Assembly: GCF_015767245.1 (NCBI RefSeq)
Contig: NZ_JADOTV010000013.1
Location: 62,001-126,000 of the forward strand
Length of the DNA: 64,000 bases
From: Aureivirga sp. CE67
GTDB taxonomy: Bacteria > Bacteroidota > Bacteroidia > Flavobacteriales > Flavobacteriaceae
Direction: 5' to 3'
The position numbers and the translations under genes are program-made. Positions 54,231 through 62,997 of the stretch are shown piece by piece; positions within the stretch are counted from its first letter, which is position 1; the number at the start of each line of letters is the position of its first letter. Under the pieces are notes generated by a model that was not told the origin of the DNA, searched no databases, and worked only from the letters and a program-made list of their open reading frames with translations.

Positions 54231-54316
54231 GATTGTATAGTGAAAATTATATACTATAAAACTTTCTTTTTTAAAGGAAAGTAGTTTTCATTTACCCTTA
54301 CTTCAACTATACAATC
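54231..54316. repeat. Long imperfect stem-loop with 11-bp ends
   Basis: GATTGTATAGT (54231-54241) is repeated in inverted form at the other end (54306-54316), and the interior has further complementary blocks (GAAAA/TTTTC and ACTTTC/GAAAGT). The whole could fold as one 86-base hairpin. It lies between the hydroxylase gene and the RNA ligase gene and codes for nothing visible. It may be a terminator-like RNA structure or a small mobile element. Confidence 0.5.
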
Positions 54317-54397
54317 GAATTCAAATAATTTATTACTAACAACATTTTAAACAAATTCAATTTCGATTTTGTTTTGGATGTATTTATTTAAAAAGAA

Positions 54398-55198
54398 ATG
54401 TCGATTTCAAAAAAATATTGTAGAAGTTTACATGCGCAAATCAGTCTTGGAACTACTTCTGATGATCGATTTATGCCAAATGGTTATGTCAAAGTTTTTA
54501 GCCAATTCCAAAATTTAGTTGTAACCGAAAAATTAGATGGACAAAATAATTGTCTTAATAAACATGGAGTTTTTGCACGTTCTCACGCTGCTCCAAGTCA
54601 ACTTCCTTGGGATAAACCATTGAAAGATCGTTGGGAATTATTGAAAAATGATTTGGGAAATTTAGAGATTTTTGGCGAAAATATGTATGGAATTCATTCT
54701 ATTGCTTATTCCAAATTAGAATCTTATTTCTATGTTTTTGCTGTTCGTGAAAATGGTATTTGGCTTTCTTGGGAAGAAGTAAAATTTTACGCCGCAATGT
54801 TAGATTTTCCAACGGTTCCAGAAATTCAAATGGAAAAAACTCTAAAAGATTTTTATCAAGGAAATAAAGATGAAAATGAGATTTTTGATACTTGGTTAAC
54901 TGAAAATCTTGAAATGTCTTGGGTAGATTATACAAATACTTCTGGAAAATTAGGAGGATTTAATCCTGAAAATGAAAAGCCATGTTCTGAAGGTTTTGTG
55001 ATTCGAAATGCAAATGCTTTCAAAACGAATAATGGAATTTTACCTGTTGCTCCTAACGAATTTGATAGTTTGTGTAAACTGGTTCGTCCTGCACATGTGA
55101 AAACTGATGTGCATTGGATTAAAAACTGGAAACCAGCAAGTCTGGTGAATTATGAAAAATACAAATGGTTTAACTTTTCTTATTTAACAAAAAAATGA
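54398..55198 (+). CDS. RNA ligase family protein (Rnl2-like)
   Basis: The 266-residue nucleotidyltransferase has motif I VVTEKLDGQNN with the AMP-accepting lysine, motif III EIFGENMYGIHSI, motif IV SEGFVIRN and motif V CKLVRP. It would seal 3'-OH/5'-PO4 RNA ends with ATP. The start of HD-Pnk overlaps the stop of this gene by four bases, giving a two-gene healing-and-sealing unit. The closest biochemical family known to me is that of bacterial ligases found next to HD-Pnk; the substrate is likely broken tRNA or another RNA, by inference. Confidence 0.88.
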   Translation: MSISKKYCRSLHAQISLGTTSDDRFMPNGYVKVFSQFQNLVVTEKLDGQNNCLNKHGVFARSHAAPSQLPWDKPLKDRWELLKNDLGNLEIFGENMYGIHSIAYSKLESYFYVFAVRENGIWLSWEEVKFYAAMLDFPTVPEIQMEKTLKDFYQGNKDENEIFDTWLTENLEMSWVDYTNTSGKLGGFNPENEKPCSEGFVIRNANAFKTNNGILPVAPNEFDSLCKLVRPAHVKTDVHWIKNWKPASLVNYEKYKWFNFSYLTKK

Positions 55199-56328
55199 AC
55201 TGGAGACTCCCATATTACAATGCAGAAAATAATTCTGTAGATTGGCAAAAAATAGAAAATGAGTTTTCTTGGTTTGCAGAAATGAAAAATGTTCCTCAAG
55301 ATGTAATTTGGCATGGAGAAGGAAATGTAATGATTCATACAAAAATGGTAGTGGAAGCTCTTTTTTCATTAAGAGAATTTTCGCAATTAAATGAGAATGA
55401 AAAACATATTTTGGTTACAGCTACTTTGATGCATGATATTGAAAAACGTTCGACAACTACGACTGAAGTTATAGATGGAAAAGAACGAATTATTTCTCCA
55501 AATCATGCTAAAAAAGGAGAATTTACAGCTAGAACTATTTTGTATAAAGATTTTGCGATTTCTTTTAAAATTAGAGAACAAATAGCAAAATTAGTTCGAT
55601 ATCATGGTTTTCCAATTTGGGCAATTGAAAAGGAAAATGTTCAAAAATCTTTGATTAAAGTAAGTTTAGAAGTCAATACAAAACTCTTGGAAATTCTTGC
55701 AAAAGCAGATGTTTTAGGCAGAATTTGTTCAGATAAAGAAGAACTGCTTTTAAAAATAGATTTATTCAAAGAATTATGTTTAGAAAATAAATGTTATGGA
55801 AAATCGAAAGATTTTGAAACAGATTTTGCAAGATATTTTTATTTGAATAAAGAAAATAGTTTTCCAGATTTTGTTCCTTTTGAAGAATCTGAATTTGAAG
55901 TGATTATGCTATCTGCTCTTCCTGGAAGTGGAAAAGATTATTTTGTAAATAAGATTTTTAAAGATATTCCGATGCTTTCTTTAGATGAAATTCGTAGAAA
56001 AAATAAGATTTCTCCAACAGATAAAAAGAAAAATGGTTGGGTAATTCAAGAAGGAAAAGAACAAGCGAAACAATATTTGAGAAAGAAAGAAAATTTTGTT
56101 TTTAATGCAACAAATTTGACAAAAGATATGCGTGGAAAATGGATTTCATTATTTAAAGATTATAGAGCAAAAGTTCGAATAATCTATTTAGAAGTTCCAT
56201 ATAAAACACTTTTAAACCAAAACAAAAATAGAGAATATCCAATTCCAGAAACTGTTTTGGAGAAAATGATTTCTAAAGTTGAAATTCCAAGTTTTGAAGA
56301 ATGTGAAGTTGTAGTGTTTAATACTTGA
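55195..56328 (+). CDS. HD-Pnk RNA end-healing enzyme (HD phosphoesterase plus polynucleotide kinase)
   Basis: The 377-residue protein combines an N-terminal HD domain (H48 region MIHTKMVVEAL, H80-D81 in LMHDIEKR, later RYHGFPIW) with a C-terminal P-loop kinase (SALPGSGKDYFVNKIF at about 241-256, then SLDEIRRKNK and FNATNLTKDMRGKWISL). This layout matches the HD-Pnk enzymes described from Runella: the HD domain removes 2',3'-cyclic phosphate and the kinase adds a 5' phosphate, making ends ready for the ligase. The P-loop residue after the Lys is Asp (GSGKD) rather than Ser/Thr. The last 59 residues are duplicated further downstream (see repeat and pseudogene). Confidence 0.87.
   Translation: MNWRLPYYNAENNSVDWQKIENEFSWFAEMKNVPQDVIWHGEGNVMIHTKMVVEALFSLREFSQLNENEKHILVTATLMHDIEKRSTTTTEVIDGKERIISPNHAKKGEFTARTILYKDFAISFKIREQIAKLVRYHGFPIWAIEKENVQKSLIKVSLEVNTKLLEILAKADVLGRICSDKEELLLKIDLFKELCLENKCYGKSKDFETDFARYFYLNKENSFPDFVPFEESEFEVIMLSALPGSGKDYFVNKIFKDIPMLSLDEIRRKNKISPTDKKKNGWVIQEGKEQAKQYLRKKENFVFNATNLTKDMRGKWISLFKDYRAKVRIIYLEVPYKTLLNQNKNREYPIPETVLEKMISKVEIPSFEECEVVVFNT
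56135..56310 (+). repeat. Direct repeat, copy A (inside HD-Pnk)
   Basis: These 176 bases recur at 57009-57184, offset 874, with 6 differences by eye and no indels. Copy A is in frame within the kinase domain and then runs into a different last codon set (EVVVFNT). Confidence 0.85.
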
Positions 56329-56334
56329 AAAATT

Positions 56335-56366
56335 AAAGCTGTTTCATGTTTATGAAACAGCTTTTC
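56335..56366 (+). terminator. Intrinsic terminator of the RNA-repair operon
   Basis: Stem AAAGCTGTTTCAT / ATGAAACAGCTTT with a 4-base loop and T-tail, 7 bases after the HD-Pnk stop. Confidence 0.85.
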
Positions 56367-56422
56367 TAAAATTTCTATTTCTTTATTTCATGAAAAGAAA
56401 ACAGATATTAAGGTGAGATTAT

Positions 56423-56788
56423 TTATACTTTTTGTTTAAAATATTTATAAACCAGTAAATTAATCATTAGTGTAAAAATTATTAATTTAATAGTAAAATA
56501 TCTTATAAAATAATCTAATTCATTAAATAAATAATCCAACTGTTTATATAGGCAGATTTCAATAAATACTGGAAAAATAAAAGTAATTATATTTTTAATA
56601 TTGAAAATATTAAAAAACAAGTAAACCAAAATTATATTATAAATATATAATAATACAGAAATACCTAAAGAGATACCTATCATGAAAAATATAACATTTG
56701 AATCTCCAGATTCTGTAATTATTGTATGTATAATAAAAAATATTATTAAGCTAAAATATGATAAAAACAATCTACTTATCTTATTCAT
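56423..56788 (-). CDS. Small four-helix membrane protein
   Basis: The 121-residue protein is mostly transmembrane: LFLSYFSLIIFFIIHTI, VIFFMIGISLGISVLLYIYNIILVYLFFNIF, ITFIFPVFIEICLY and LIIFTLMINLLVYKYF. No functional motif is seen. It starts 2 bases after the small gene upstream, so the two form a cassette that lies between the two copies of the HD-Pnk end. Such a pair (small peptide plus membrane protein) resembles toxin/immunity or bacteriocin arrangements, which is only a suggestion. Confidence 0.65.
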   Translation of the reverse strand: MNKISRLFLSYFSLIIFFIIHTIITESGDSNVIFFMIGISLGISVLLYIYNIILVYLFFNIFNIKNIITFIFPVFIEICLYKQLDYLFNELDYFIRYFTIKLIIFTLMINLLVYKYFKQKV

Positions 56789-56790
56789 AA

Positions 56791-56985
56791 TTATTTATCT
56801 TTTTGATCATTACAATTAGTACAATTCCAACTTTCCCAGCTAGCGCTCGAATTTTTCGAGTGCCATGCAACAATACTACTATAATATTTTAACATAAAAA
56901 AATATTCTAAATTAAGAAAGTACAAAGCTGTTTTTTTGAGCAATCGGTACGGTACCTGATGTAGTCGATTACTAGTGTCTTTCAT
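56791..56985 (-). CDS. Small protein, 64 residues, Cys/Trp-rich C-terminus
   Basis: The frame starts ATG 56985 and ends with WHSKNSSASWESWNCTNCNDQKDK (given in parts: WHSKNSSASWESW and NCTNCNDQKDK). The N-terminal part is basic (RLHQVPYRLLKKT) and followed by a hydrophobic stretch. Its local base use is richer in G and C than the neighbours (CGGTACGGTACC near 56945-56956), a hint of recent transfer. The CxxC pair near the end could bind metal or be a modification site. The family is not recognised. Confidence 0.5.
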   Translation of the reverse strand: MKDTSNRLHQVPYRLLKKTALYFLNLEYFFMLKYYSSIVAWHSKNSSASWESWNCTNCNDQKDK

Positions 56986-57008
56986 TGTTTATTCAAGGAC
57001 GATCTTGA

Positions 57009-57208
57009 GAAAATGAATTTCATTATTTAAAGATTATAGAGCAAAAGTTCGAATAATTTATGTAGAGGTTCCATATAAAACACTTTTAAACCAAAATAAA
57101 AATAGAGAATACCCAATTCCAGAAACTGTTTTGGAGAAAATGATTTCTAAAGTTGAAATTCCAAGTTTTGAAGAATGTGAAGTTTTGGAATTTTTGGTTA
57201 AAGAATAA
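57009..57208 (+). pseudogene. Displaced 3' end of HD-Pnk
   Basis: This is copy B of the direct repeat plus its own ending. It is in the HD-Pnk frame but begins with TGA where copy A has TGG, so it cannot be translated from upstream. It continues to EVLEFLVKE and a stop at 57206-57208. Most differences from copy A are silent in the HD-Pnk frame, so copy B diverged while it was still coding. It probably is the former 3' end of the gene, pushed aside when the cassette and a new end entered. Confidence 0.85.
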
Positions 57209-57214
57209 ATTAAA

Positions 57215-57241
57215 AAACCCAGGATTTGTTTTCTGGGTTTA
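57215..57241. terminator. Terminator hairpin after the displaced 3' end
   Basis: AAACCCAG (57215-57222) / CTGGGTTT (57233-57240) with flanking A- and T-rich bases. It can also serve the leftward gene ending at 57266. Confidence 0.75.
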
Positions 57242-57265
57242 TTTTAATTATTTTCGATTTTCTAC

Positions 57266-58276
57266 CTAAAACAAAACCGTATTATCCGCTCTTCCATGGA
57301 TAAAATAATTTTTAATATTTTCAAAAGTAGTTTCTGCTATATTCATCACAGCTTCTTTCGTAAAAAAAGCTTGATGTGCGGTAATCAAAACATTTGGAAA
57401 AGTTTGTAGACGAACAAATTGATCATCATGAATAATTGTTTCGCTTAAATCTTCGAAAAACAAAGCTTCTTCTTCTTCGTAAACATCTAATCCTAAATAA
57501 CCAATTTTCTTAGATTTCAAACCTTTAATCACAGCATCCGTATCAATCAATTTTCCACGACTTGTATTGATAATCATCACATGTCTTTTCATTTGATCAA
57601 TCGCATTTTCATCAATCATATGAAAAGTATCTTTAGTCAAAGGACAATGAAGGCTGATAATATCACTTTTTCCATATAGTTCTTCTAAGGAAACATATTC
57701 TGCTCCTAAATCTTTCATTTCTTGATTTTCGTATTTATCATAAATCAAAATTTTACAACCAAATCCTGACATCATATTGATAAATGTTTGTCCAATTTTT
57801 CCAGCGCCTATAACACCAATTACTTTCTCATGAATATCAAAACCTAATAAATTATCTAATGAAAAATTTCCTTCTCTAACTCTCGGGTGTGCTTTATGAA
57901 ATTTTCTATTCAAACTCAAAATCAGACCTAAAGTATGTTCTGCTACAGCATATGGCGAATATGCAGGCACACGAACAACTTCCATTCCGAGTTCTTTTGC
58001 TTTATCTAGAGCAACATTATTAAATCCGGCACAACGCAAAGCAATTAACTTCACTCCTTCATCATGAAGAATTTCGACCACTTCTTTGTTTACATCATCA
58101 TTTACAAAAACACAAACAGCATCACTTCCTCTTGCTAGAGAAGCTGTTTTGGAATACAGTCTTGTTTCTTGAAAATCCAACTCAAATTCGAATTCTTTAT
58201 TCATTTGTAAAAAAGAATCAAAAACCCAATTTTTGGTATTGAAAACTGTCACTTTTATCTTTCTATCCATCATCAA
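57266..58276 (-). CDS. ldhA: D-lactate dehydrogenase (2-hydroxyacid dehydrogenase family)
   Basis: The 336-residue NAD-dependent enzyme reduces pyruvate to D-lactate. It has KLIALRCAGFNNVALDKAKELGMEVVRVPAYSPYAVAEHT, the Rossmann motif VIGVIGAGKIGQTFINMM, INTSRGKLIDTDAV with the catalytic Arg, LDVYEEE (Glu) and NVLITAHQAFFTKEA (His). It is monocistronic. The first of three consecutive ATG codons is taken as the start. Confidence 0.92.
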   Translation of the reverse strand: MMMDRKIKVTVFNTKNWVFDSFLQMNKEFEFELDFQETRLYSKTASLARGSDAVCVFVNDDVNKEVVEILHDEGVKLIALRCAGFNNVALDKAKELGMEVVRVPAYSPYAVAEHTLGLILSLNRKFHKAHPRVREGNFSLDNLLGFDIHEKVIGVIGAGKIGQTFINMMSGFGCKILIYDKYENQEMKDLGAEYVSLEELYGKSDIISLHCPLTKDTFHMIDENAIDQMKRHVMIINTSRGKLIDTDAVIKGLKSKKIGYLGLDVYEEEEALFFEDLSETIIHDDQFVRLQTFPNVLITAHQAFFTKEAVMNIAETTFENIKNYFIHGRADNTVLF

Positions 58277-58352
58277 ATATTTTTATCGAAAACTAATTGA
58301 AATTTAAAACTTAAATAATTGATTTTAAAACACTTTAACTTATCTTTTAAAT

Positions 58353-59315
58353 TTATTCTTCTAAAATTCTTTCAATATTTCCTTTACTAACTAATTCTCT
58401 AGTTTTCGGTTTTAATCTTTTCAAAAGTGGTTGGTATTTCGACACATCTTTTACATAAGTTTTCGTATTTGCAACATTATCTGAACCCAAAGAAAATCTG
58501 TCTGGAAATTCTTCAATAAAACTTACCCAATTATCCATGTCCATTTTAATATGTTCATCGAACAAAACCCAAGAAATATCAATAAAAAGATTCGGATATT
58601 CGTTCAATAATCTTTTTAAAGTCAAAATATGTTTATCAATTCCAATTCGTCGAGAAGTTCCTGCATGTGCCCAAATAAAAATCGTTTTAGGATTTCTATA
58701 AACAGCATCTTCAAACTCTTTTAAGTAAATTGGATTGTTGTAAGAAACAGAAGTGATATCATGATGTATCAAAATTGGTAAATCGTGTTTTGCTGCGAGT
58801 TGGTAAACTTTCATCAAAGCTGGATGATTTGCTCTAGGAAATTCCCCATAAAGAAAAGCTGTCAAATCATCGTGTCGTGAAATGATTTCTCCAATTCCTT
58901 TCCAAAAATTAGGATAAAGCTCCAACAAAGTTTCTATGAATTGAGCCGAATTCAAATCCAAAGGATTTATACCTGAAATAAAAGGATAAAATCGCTTTTG
59001 TGTTTCTTCATTTTCTCTCAAAAGTCTTTCTGCAAGAAGAAAATCCGTTGCAGAATAATAATAAGCTCGTGAATCTGTATTTAAATAATATTCTGGACGA
59101 ATCGGATCGTTTTCAGACCACATTTTTACCATAGGCATTCCAAAAACAATTGCTTTTTCTACATTTGCAGAATCCATTGCTTGAATAACTCGTGGAAATC
59201 CATCTGTATCTTGTGTAAAATCTAGAAAATGTAAATGACTGTCAATTATAGAATAATTCTGTGCATTTGCATAAAAACTAAAGAAAATAACGAAAAGTAA
59301 AATTGTTTTTTTCAT
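58353..59315 (-). CDS. Exported amidohydrolase family protein
   Basis: The 320-residue protein has a signal peptide (TILLFVIFFSFYANAQ) and a TIM-barrel amidohydrolase (Amidohydro_2) with intact metal motif IIDSHLHFLDF, a later His set in PILIHHDITSVSY, IFIWAHAGTSRRIG and the Asp/Asn region RFSLGSDNVANTKTY. It is thus likely to be an active metal-dependent hydrolase or decarboxylase in the periplasm. The substrate is unknown. Confidence 0.85.
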   Translation of the reverse strand: MKKTILLFVIFFSFYANAQNYSIIDSHLHFLDFTQDTDGFPRVIQAMDSANVEKAIVFGMPMVKMWSENDPIRPEYYLNTDSRAYYYSATDFLLAERLLRENEETQKRFYPFISGINPLDLNSAQFIETLLELYPNFWKGIGEIISRHDDLTAFLYGEFPRANHPALMKVYQLAAKHDLPILIHHDITSVSYNNPIYLKEFEDAVYRNPKTIFIWAHAGTSRRIGIDKHILTLKRLLNEYPNLFIDISWVLFDEHIKMDMDNWVSFIEEFPDRFSLGSDNVANTKTYVKDVSKYQPLLKRLKPKTRELVSKGNIERILEE

Positions 59316-59462
59316 GAAACCATCAATTAAAACCTTTCTTTTAAATTAATGATTTTCAAAAGCTTTTTTTAAAAATTATTTCATAAAAATAAAGAACTAT
59401 GTATCTATCTTTCTCAATAGAGAAACTTACACATTGAATAAAATGACTAAAGAAATTTTATG

Positions 59463-60559
59463 TTATTTTTCAATAAACTCAAAAGCTACTCTCCTATTTT
59501 GCTCTCGTCCTTCTTCTGTATCATTTGTAGTAATTGGTTCTTTTTCTCCAAAACCTTTTGCAGAAACTCTATCTTCTGAAACTCCAAGTTCCATCAAATA
59601 ATTTGCTACAGCTTTTGCTCTATTCTCTGAAAGTTTTTGGTTAAAATCTTCTTTTCCTAAATTATCTGTATGTCCTGTGATTTTAATTTTCAAATGTTCA
59701 TCATTTTTTAAATAATCAAAGACTTCTTGAATTTCTAACTTTGCTGCTTCGGTAAGTTTAAAGCTATCAAAATCAAAAGTTACATTTTTGAAAATATAGG
59801 TTTTATTAATGGTAAATACTTCCTTTTCTTCTGGAATTATTATTTCTATTTCTTCTTTCTCAATTTCCTTTTTTGAAATACTAACTTGATCAATATAATA
59901 ATAAGCAAATGATTCATTAAAAGTAGAATTCACTTTCATGACATCTATATCCATGACTTTTCGAAAATTCCCAATAGAAAAATATTTTTCTCCACCTTTA
60001 CTTTTGTAGTAAGTTTGAATTTTCATCCATCTATTTTTATCTGTATAATATTCTTCTTTTTCAATAGAAACCAACGAATATTTTAAGTTTTTAATTCCGT
60101 CTAAAGATCTTTTCTTGATAATACTTTTAGTTTTCAAAAAAAACTTTTTATTTGTAAAAAGGATGTCAATATTTTTCGTTGCAAAATGAGAATTATCGGC
60201 AAGACTAATATAAAATGTAACATTGTAAATGGTGTCTTTTTGTAGAGTTTCCGTCAATTCTCCTTGCATATATTCTCTATAATGATTTTCTGAATGCAAT
60301 ATAACTCCAGCATAGTTTTTTCCATGTTCGGGAAACTGAGCTTCCATGATATTATAAGGAGTTCCAACATTTTGTTTATTACAAGAATTAAAAAGATCTG
60401 TAGAAGTAGATGTTGGTTTGGTCCAATTAATAATATTTCTTTGAAAATGACCTATAACATTCGTACATGATTTTGTTTCTTCAAAACTTGGATTTAAAAC
60501 TAAATTTTGCCCAAAAATAGTTGATGTAAATAATAGGAAAATAAATATTCTTTTTTCAT
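59463..60559 (-). pseudogene. OmpA-family paralogue 3, frameshifted at the N-terminus
   Basis: The frame is open from the stop at 59463 to beyond 60540 and encodes the full homologous N-terminus (QNLVLNPSFEETKSC, TKPTSTSTDLFNSCNK) and the OmpA C-terminus. The ATG at 60557-60559 is followed by A6; seven A would give MKKRIFIFLLFTSTIFGQNL in frame with the rest, similar to the neighbouring paralogues. So one A has been lost from the run, and only an internal ATG at 60347 gives a 294-residue product without a signal peptide. It could be a true mutation, a phase-variable run or a sequencing error. Confidence 0.8.
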
Positions 60560-60571
60560 TTTGATTTTTGA

Positions 60572-61666
60572 TTATTTAATAAACTCAAAAGCTACTCTCC
60601 TATTTTGCTCACGCCCTTCTTCTGTATCATTTGTAGTTATTGGTTCTTTTTCTCCTAAGCCTTTTGAAGAAACTCTATCTTCTGAAACTCCAAGTTCCAT
60701 CAAATAATTTGCTACAGCTTTTGCTCTATTTTCTGATAGCTTTTGGTTAAAATCTTCTTTTCCTAAATTATCTGTATGTCCTGTGATTTTAATCCTCAAT
60801 TGCTCATCAGTTTTTAAATAATCAAAAACTTCTTGAATTTCTGATTTTGCTGCTTCGGTAAGTTTAAAACTATCAAAATCAAAAGTTACATTTTCGAAAA
60901 TATAGGTTTTATTCGTAGTAAAAACTTCTTTTCCTTCTGGAATTAATTTCACTTTTTTTTCTTTCTTCGGATATTTTGGTAAAATACTTACCTCATCTAC
61001 ATAATAATAAGCGTTATAAGAACCAACTCCTTCAGGAGTTTCTATGTTATCCGTTTTTTTGTTTTTATAAAAATTTCCAATCGTAAAAAATTGTTCTCCT
61101 CCCAGAGCCTTGTAAGTAAGTTTAACCTCTCTCCATTTCTTCTTATCATTATAGTATTCTTGATTATGAATCAAAACCAAATTATACCTAAGATTATGTT
61201 CTTTCTCCAAATCTTTTACAGTTATTGGTTTAAAAATTCGCAACTTTAATTTTCTATCTGTAAACAAAACATCTAGATTTTTGACAGCATGCGTTGAATT
61301 TTCAGCCAAACTGGTATAAAAAGAAAAATAATAAGTAGAATCTTTCACTAGCGGCTCTGATAATTTTCCTTGCAAATATTCTCGATGATTCTTTTTATAA
61401 TAAGCTAGAAAACCAACATAATTATCACCATGTTTTGGATTTTGAAATCCTGTAACATTTTCTGGAACTCCAACTTGCCCTTTATGACAACGATTATATA
61501 CATCACTTGAACCCCAAGTTGCTGTAGACCAATCCTCCATAGTTCTATCAAATCCTGCAGTATATTGCTTACAAAATTTTGTCTTTTCAAAACTCGGATT
61601 TAAAACTAAATTTTGACCAAAAATGTTTGATGTAAACAATAGGAAAATGTAGATGTATTTTTTCAT
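60572..61666 (-). CDS. OmpA-family outer membrane protein, paralogue 2
   Basis: The 364-residue protein has a signal peptide (MKKYIYIFLLFTSNIFGQ), an N-terminal domain with NLVLNPSFE, conserved cysteines (FCKQY, NRCHKG) and YREYLQGKLSEPL, and a C-terminal OmpA peptidoglycan-binding domain: FENVTFDFDSFKLTEAAK, IKITGHTDNLGKEDFNQKLSENRAKAVANYLMELG and EGREQNRRVAFEF. It should link the outer membrane to peptidoglycan. It is the middle of three tandem paralogues, 57 bases from the next gene upstream. Confidence 0.9.
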   Translation of the reverse strand: MKKYIYIFLLFTSNIFGQNLVLNPSFEKTKFCKQYTAGFDRTMEDWSTATWGSSDVYNRCHKGQVGVPENVTGFQNPKHGDNYVGFLAYYKKNHREYLQGKLSEPLVKDSTYYFSFYTSLAENSTHAVKNLDVLFTDRKLKLRIFKPITVKDLEKEHNLRYNLVLIHNQEYYNDKKKWREVKLTYKALGGEQFFTIGNFYKNKKTDNIETPEGVGSYNAYYYVDEVSILPKYPKKEKKVKLIPEGKEVFTTNKTYIFENVTFDFDSFKLTEAAKSEIQEVFDYLKTDEQLRIKITGHTDNLGKEDFNQKLSENRAKAVANYLMELGVSEDRVSSKGLGEKEPITTNDTEEGREQNRRVAFEFIK

Positions 61667-61723
61667 TCGATTTTTTATTCTTTAATTTTCAGCCTCTTTT
61701 AAAACAGATAAAGTTTAATTTTA

Positions 61724-62818
61724 TTATTTAATAAACTCAAAAGCAACTCTTCTATTTTGTTCTCGTCCTTCTTCTGTGTCATTTGTAGTAACTGGCTCTT
61801 TTTCTCCGAAACCTTTTGCAGAAACCCTATCTTCTGAAATTCCAAGATCTATCAAATAATTTGCTACAGCTTTTGCTCTATTTTCAGATAATTCTTGATT
61901 AAAATCTTCTCCTCCCATATTATCTGTATGCCCCATGATTTTAATAACTGCTTGTTTTGTGTCTCTCAAAAAAACATAGACTTCTTCAATTTCAGTTTTG
62001 GCAGCATTTGAAAGTTCATAACTATCATATTCAAAGGTTACATTCTCAAAAATATATGTTTTATTAGTTGTAAAAACTTCCTTTTCTTTTGGAGTTATGA
62101 TTTCGATTTCTTTTTTTTCTGGATATTTTGGTGAAATACTAACATGATCTAGATAATAATAAGCAAGCTCTTCTTTTATAGAAGATCTCATTTTTAAATA
62201 ATCTGTTTTAGAATTTTTACGAAAATTCCCAATTGTAAAATATTTTTCACCTCCCTTACTTATATAAGAAGCTTTTATTTTCATCCATTTACTTTTTCCT
62301 CTAAAATATTCTTTTCCATCAATAGATATTAATGAATACTTTAAACTTTCAATAGCATCCAAATAGGAAGTTTTTATATTCTTCTTTGTATCCATATAAA
62401 TTTTTTGATTTGAAAAAAGAATATCCATATTTTTAATTGCAAAATGTGAATTCTCGGCAAGACTTACATAAAATGTGATATTATAAACAGCATCTTTTTT
62501 TAGTGGTTCAGATAATTCTCCTTGAACATATTCTCTATAATTTCCTTTCCCATATAAAATAATCCCTGCATAATTCTCTCCATTTTTTGGAAATTGAGAT
62601 CCCATTGCATTATACGGTGTTCCTACATCTGATTTGCTACATGAATTATAAAGATCGGTAGTACTTAAAGAAGGTTTTGACCATTTTTTTATATGTCTTT
62701 CAAAAGTACTTATATCATTTGCACATGATTTTGTTTCTTCAAAACTTGGGTTTAAAACTAAATTTTGTGCAAAAATATTTATTGATAATAACAGAAATAA
62801 TAAGGTGTTATATTTCAT
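61724..62818 (-). CDS. OmpA-family outer membrane protein, paralogue 1
   Basis: The 364-residue protein has the same layout as paralogue 2: signal peptide (LLFLLLSINIFAQ), NLVLNPSFEETKSC domain, YREYVQGELSEPL and an OmpA domain with VIKIMGHTDNMGGEDFNQELSENRAKAVANYLIDLG and GREQNRRVAFEF. It is the most upstream of the tandem set on the minus strand. The N-terminal domains differ more than the OmpA domains, which suggests different ligands or partner proteins. Confidence 0.9.
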   Translation of the reverse strand: MKYNTLLFLLLSINIFAQNLVLNPSFEETKSCANDISTFERHIKKWSKPSLSTTDLYNSCSKSDVGTPYNAMGSQFPKNGENYAGIILYGKGNYREYVQGELSEPLKKDAVYNITFYVSLAENSHFAIKNMDILFSNQKIYMDTKKNIKTSYLDAIESLKYSLISIDGKEYFRGKSKWMKIKASYISKGGEKYFTIGNFRKNSKTDYLKMRSSIKEELAYYYLDHVSISPKYPEKKEIEIITPKEKEVFTTNKTYIFENVTFEYDSYELSNAAKTEIEEVYVFLRDTKQAVIKIMGHTDNMGGEDFNQELSENRAKAVANYLIDLGISEDRVSAKGFGEKEPVTTNDTEEGREQNRRVAFEFIK

Positions 62819-62997
62819 TTATTTTTTAGGGCAATATAATGAAATTTCTTTTTGATCATATTAAAACCATTCAATACCACAATTCTTATATTTTTTAAAA
62901 TTTAAAAATCTTTTAGTTTGAATAATTTACGGTAATACAGTAATTTTAACAAAAATTATTTAAACCTTTAAACACGTATTACTACTATACTTGAATT

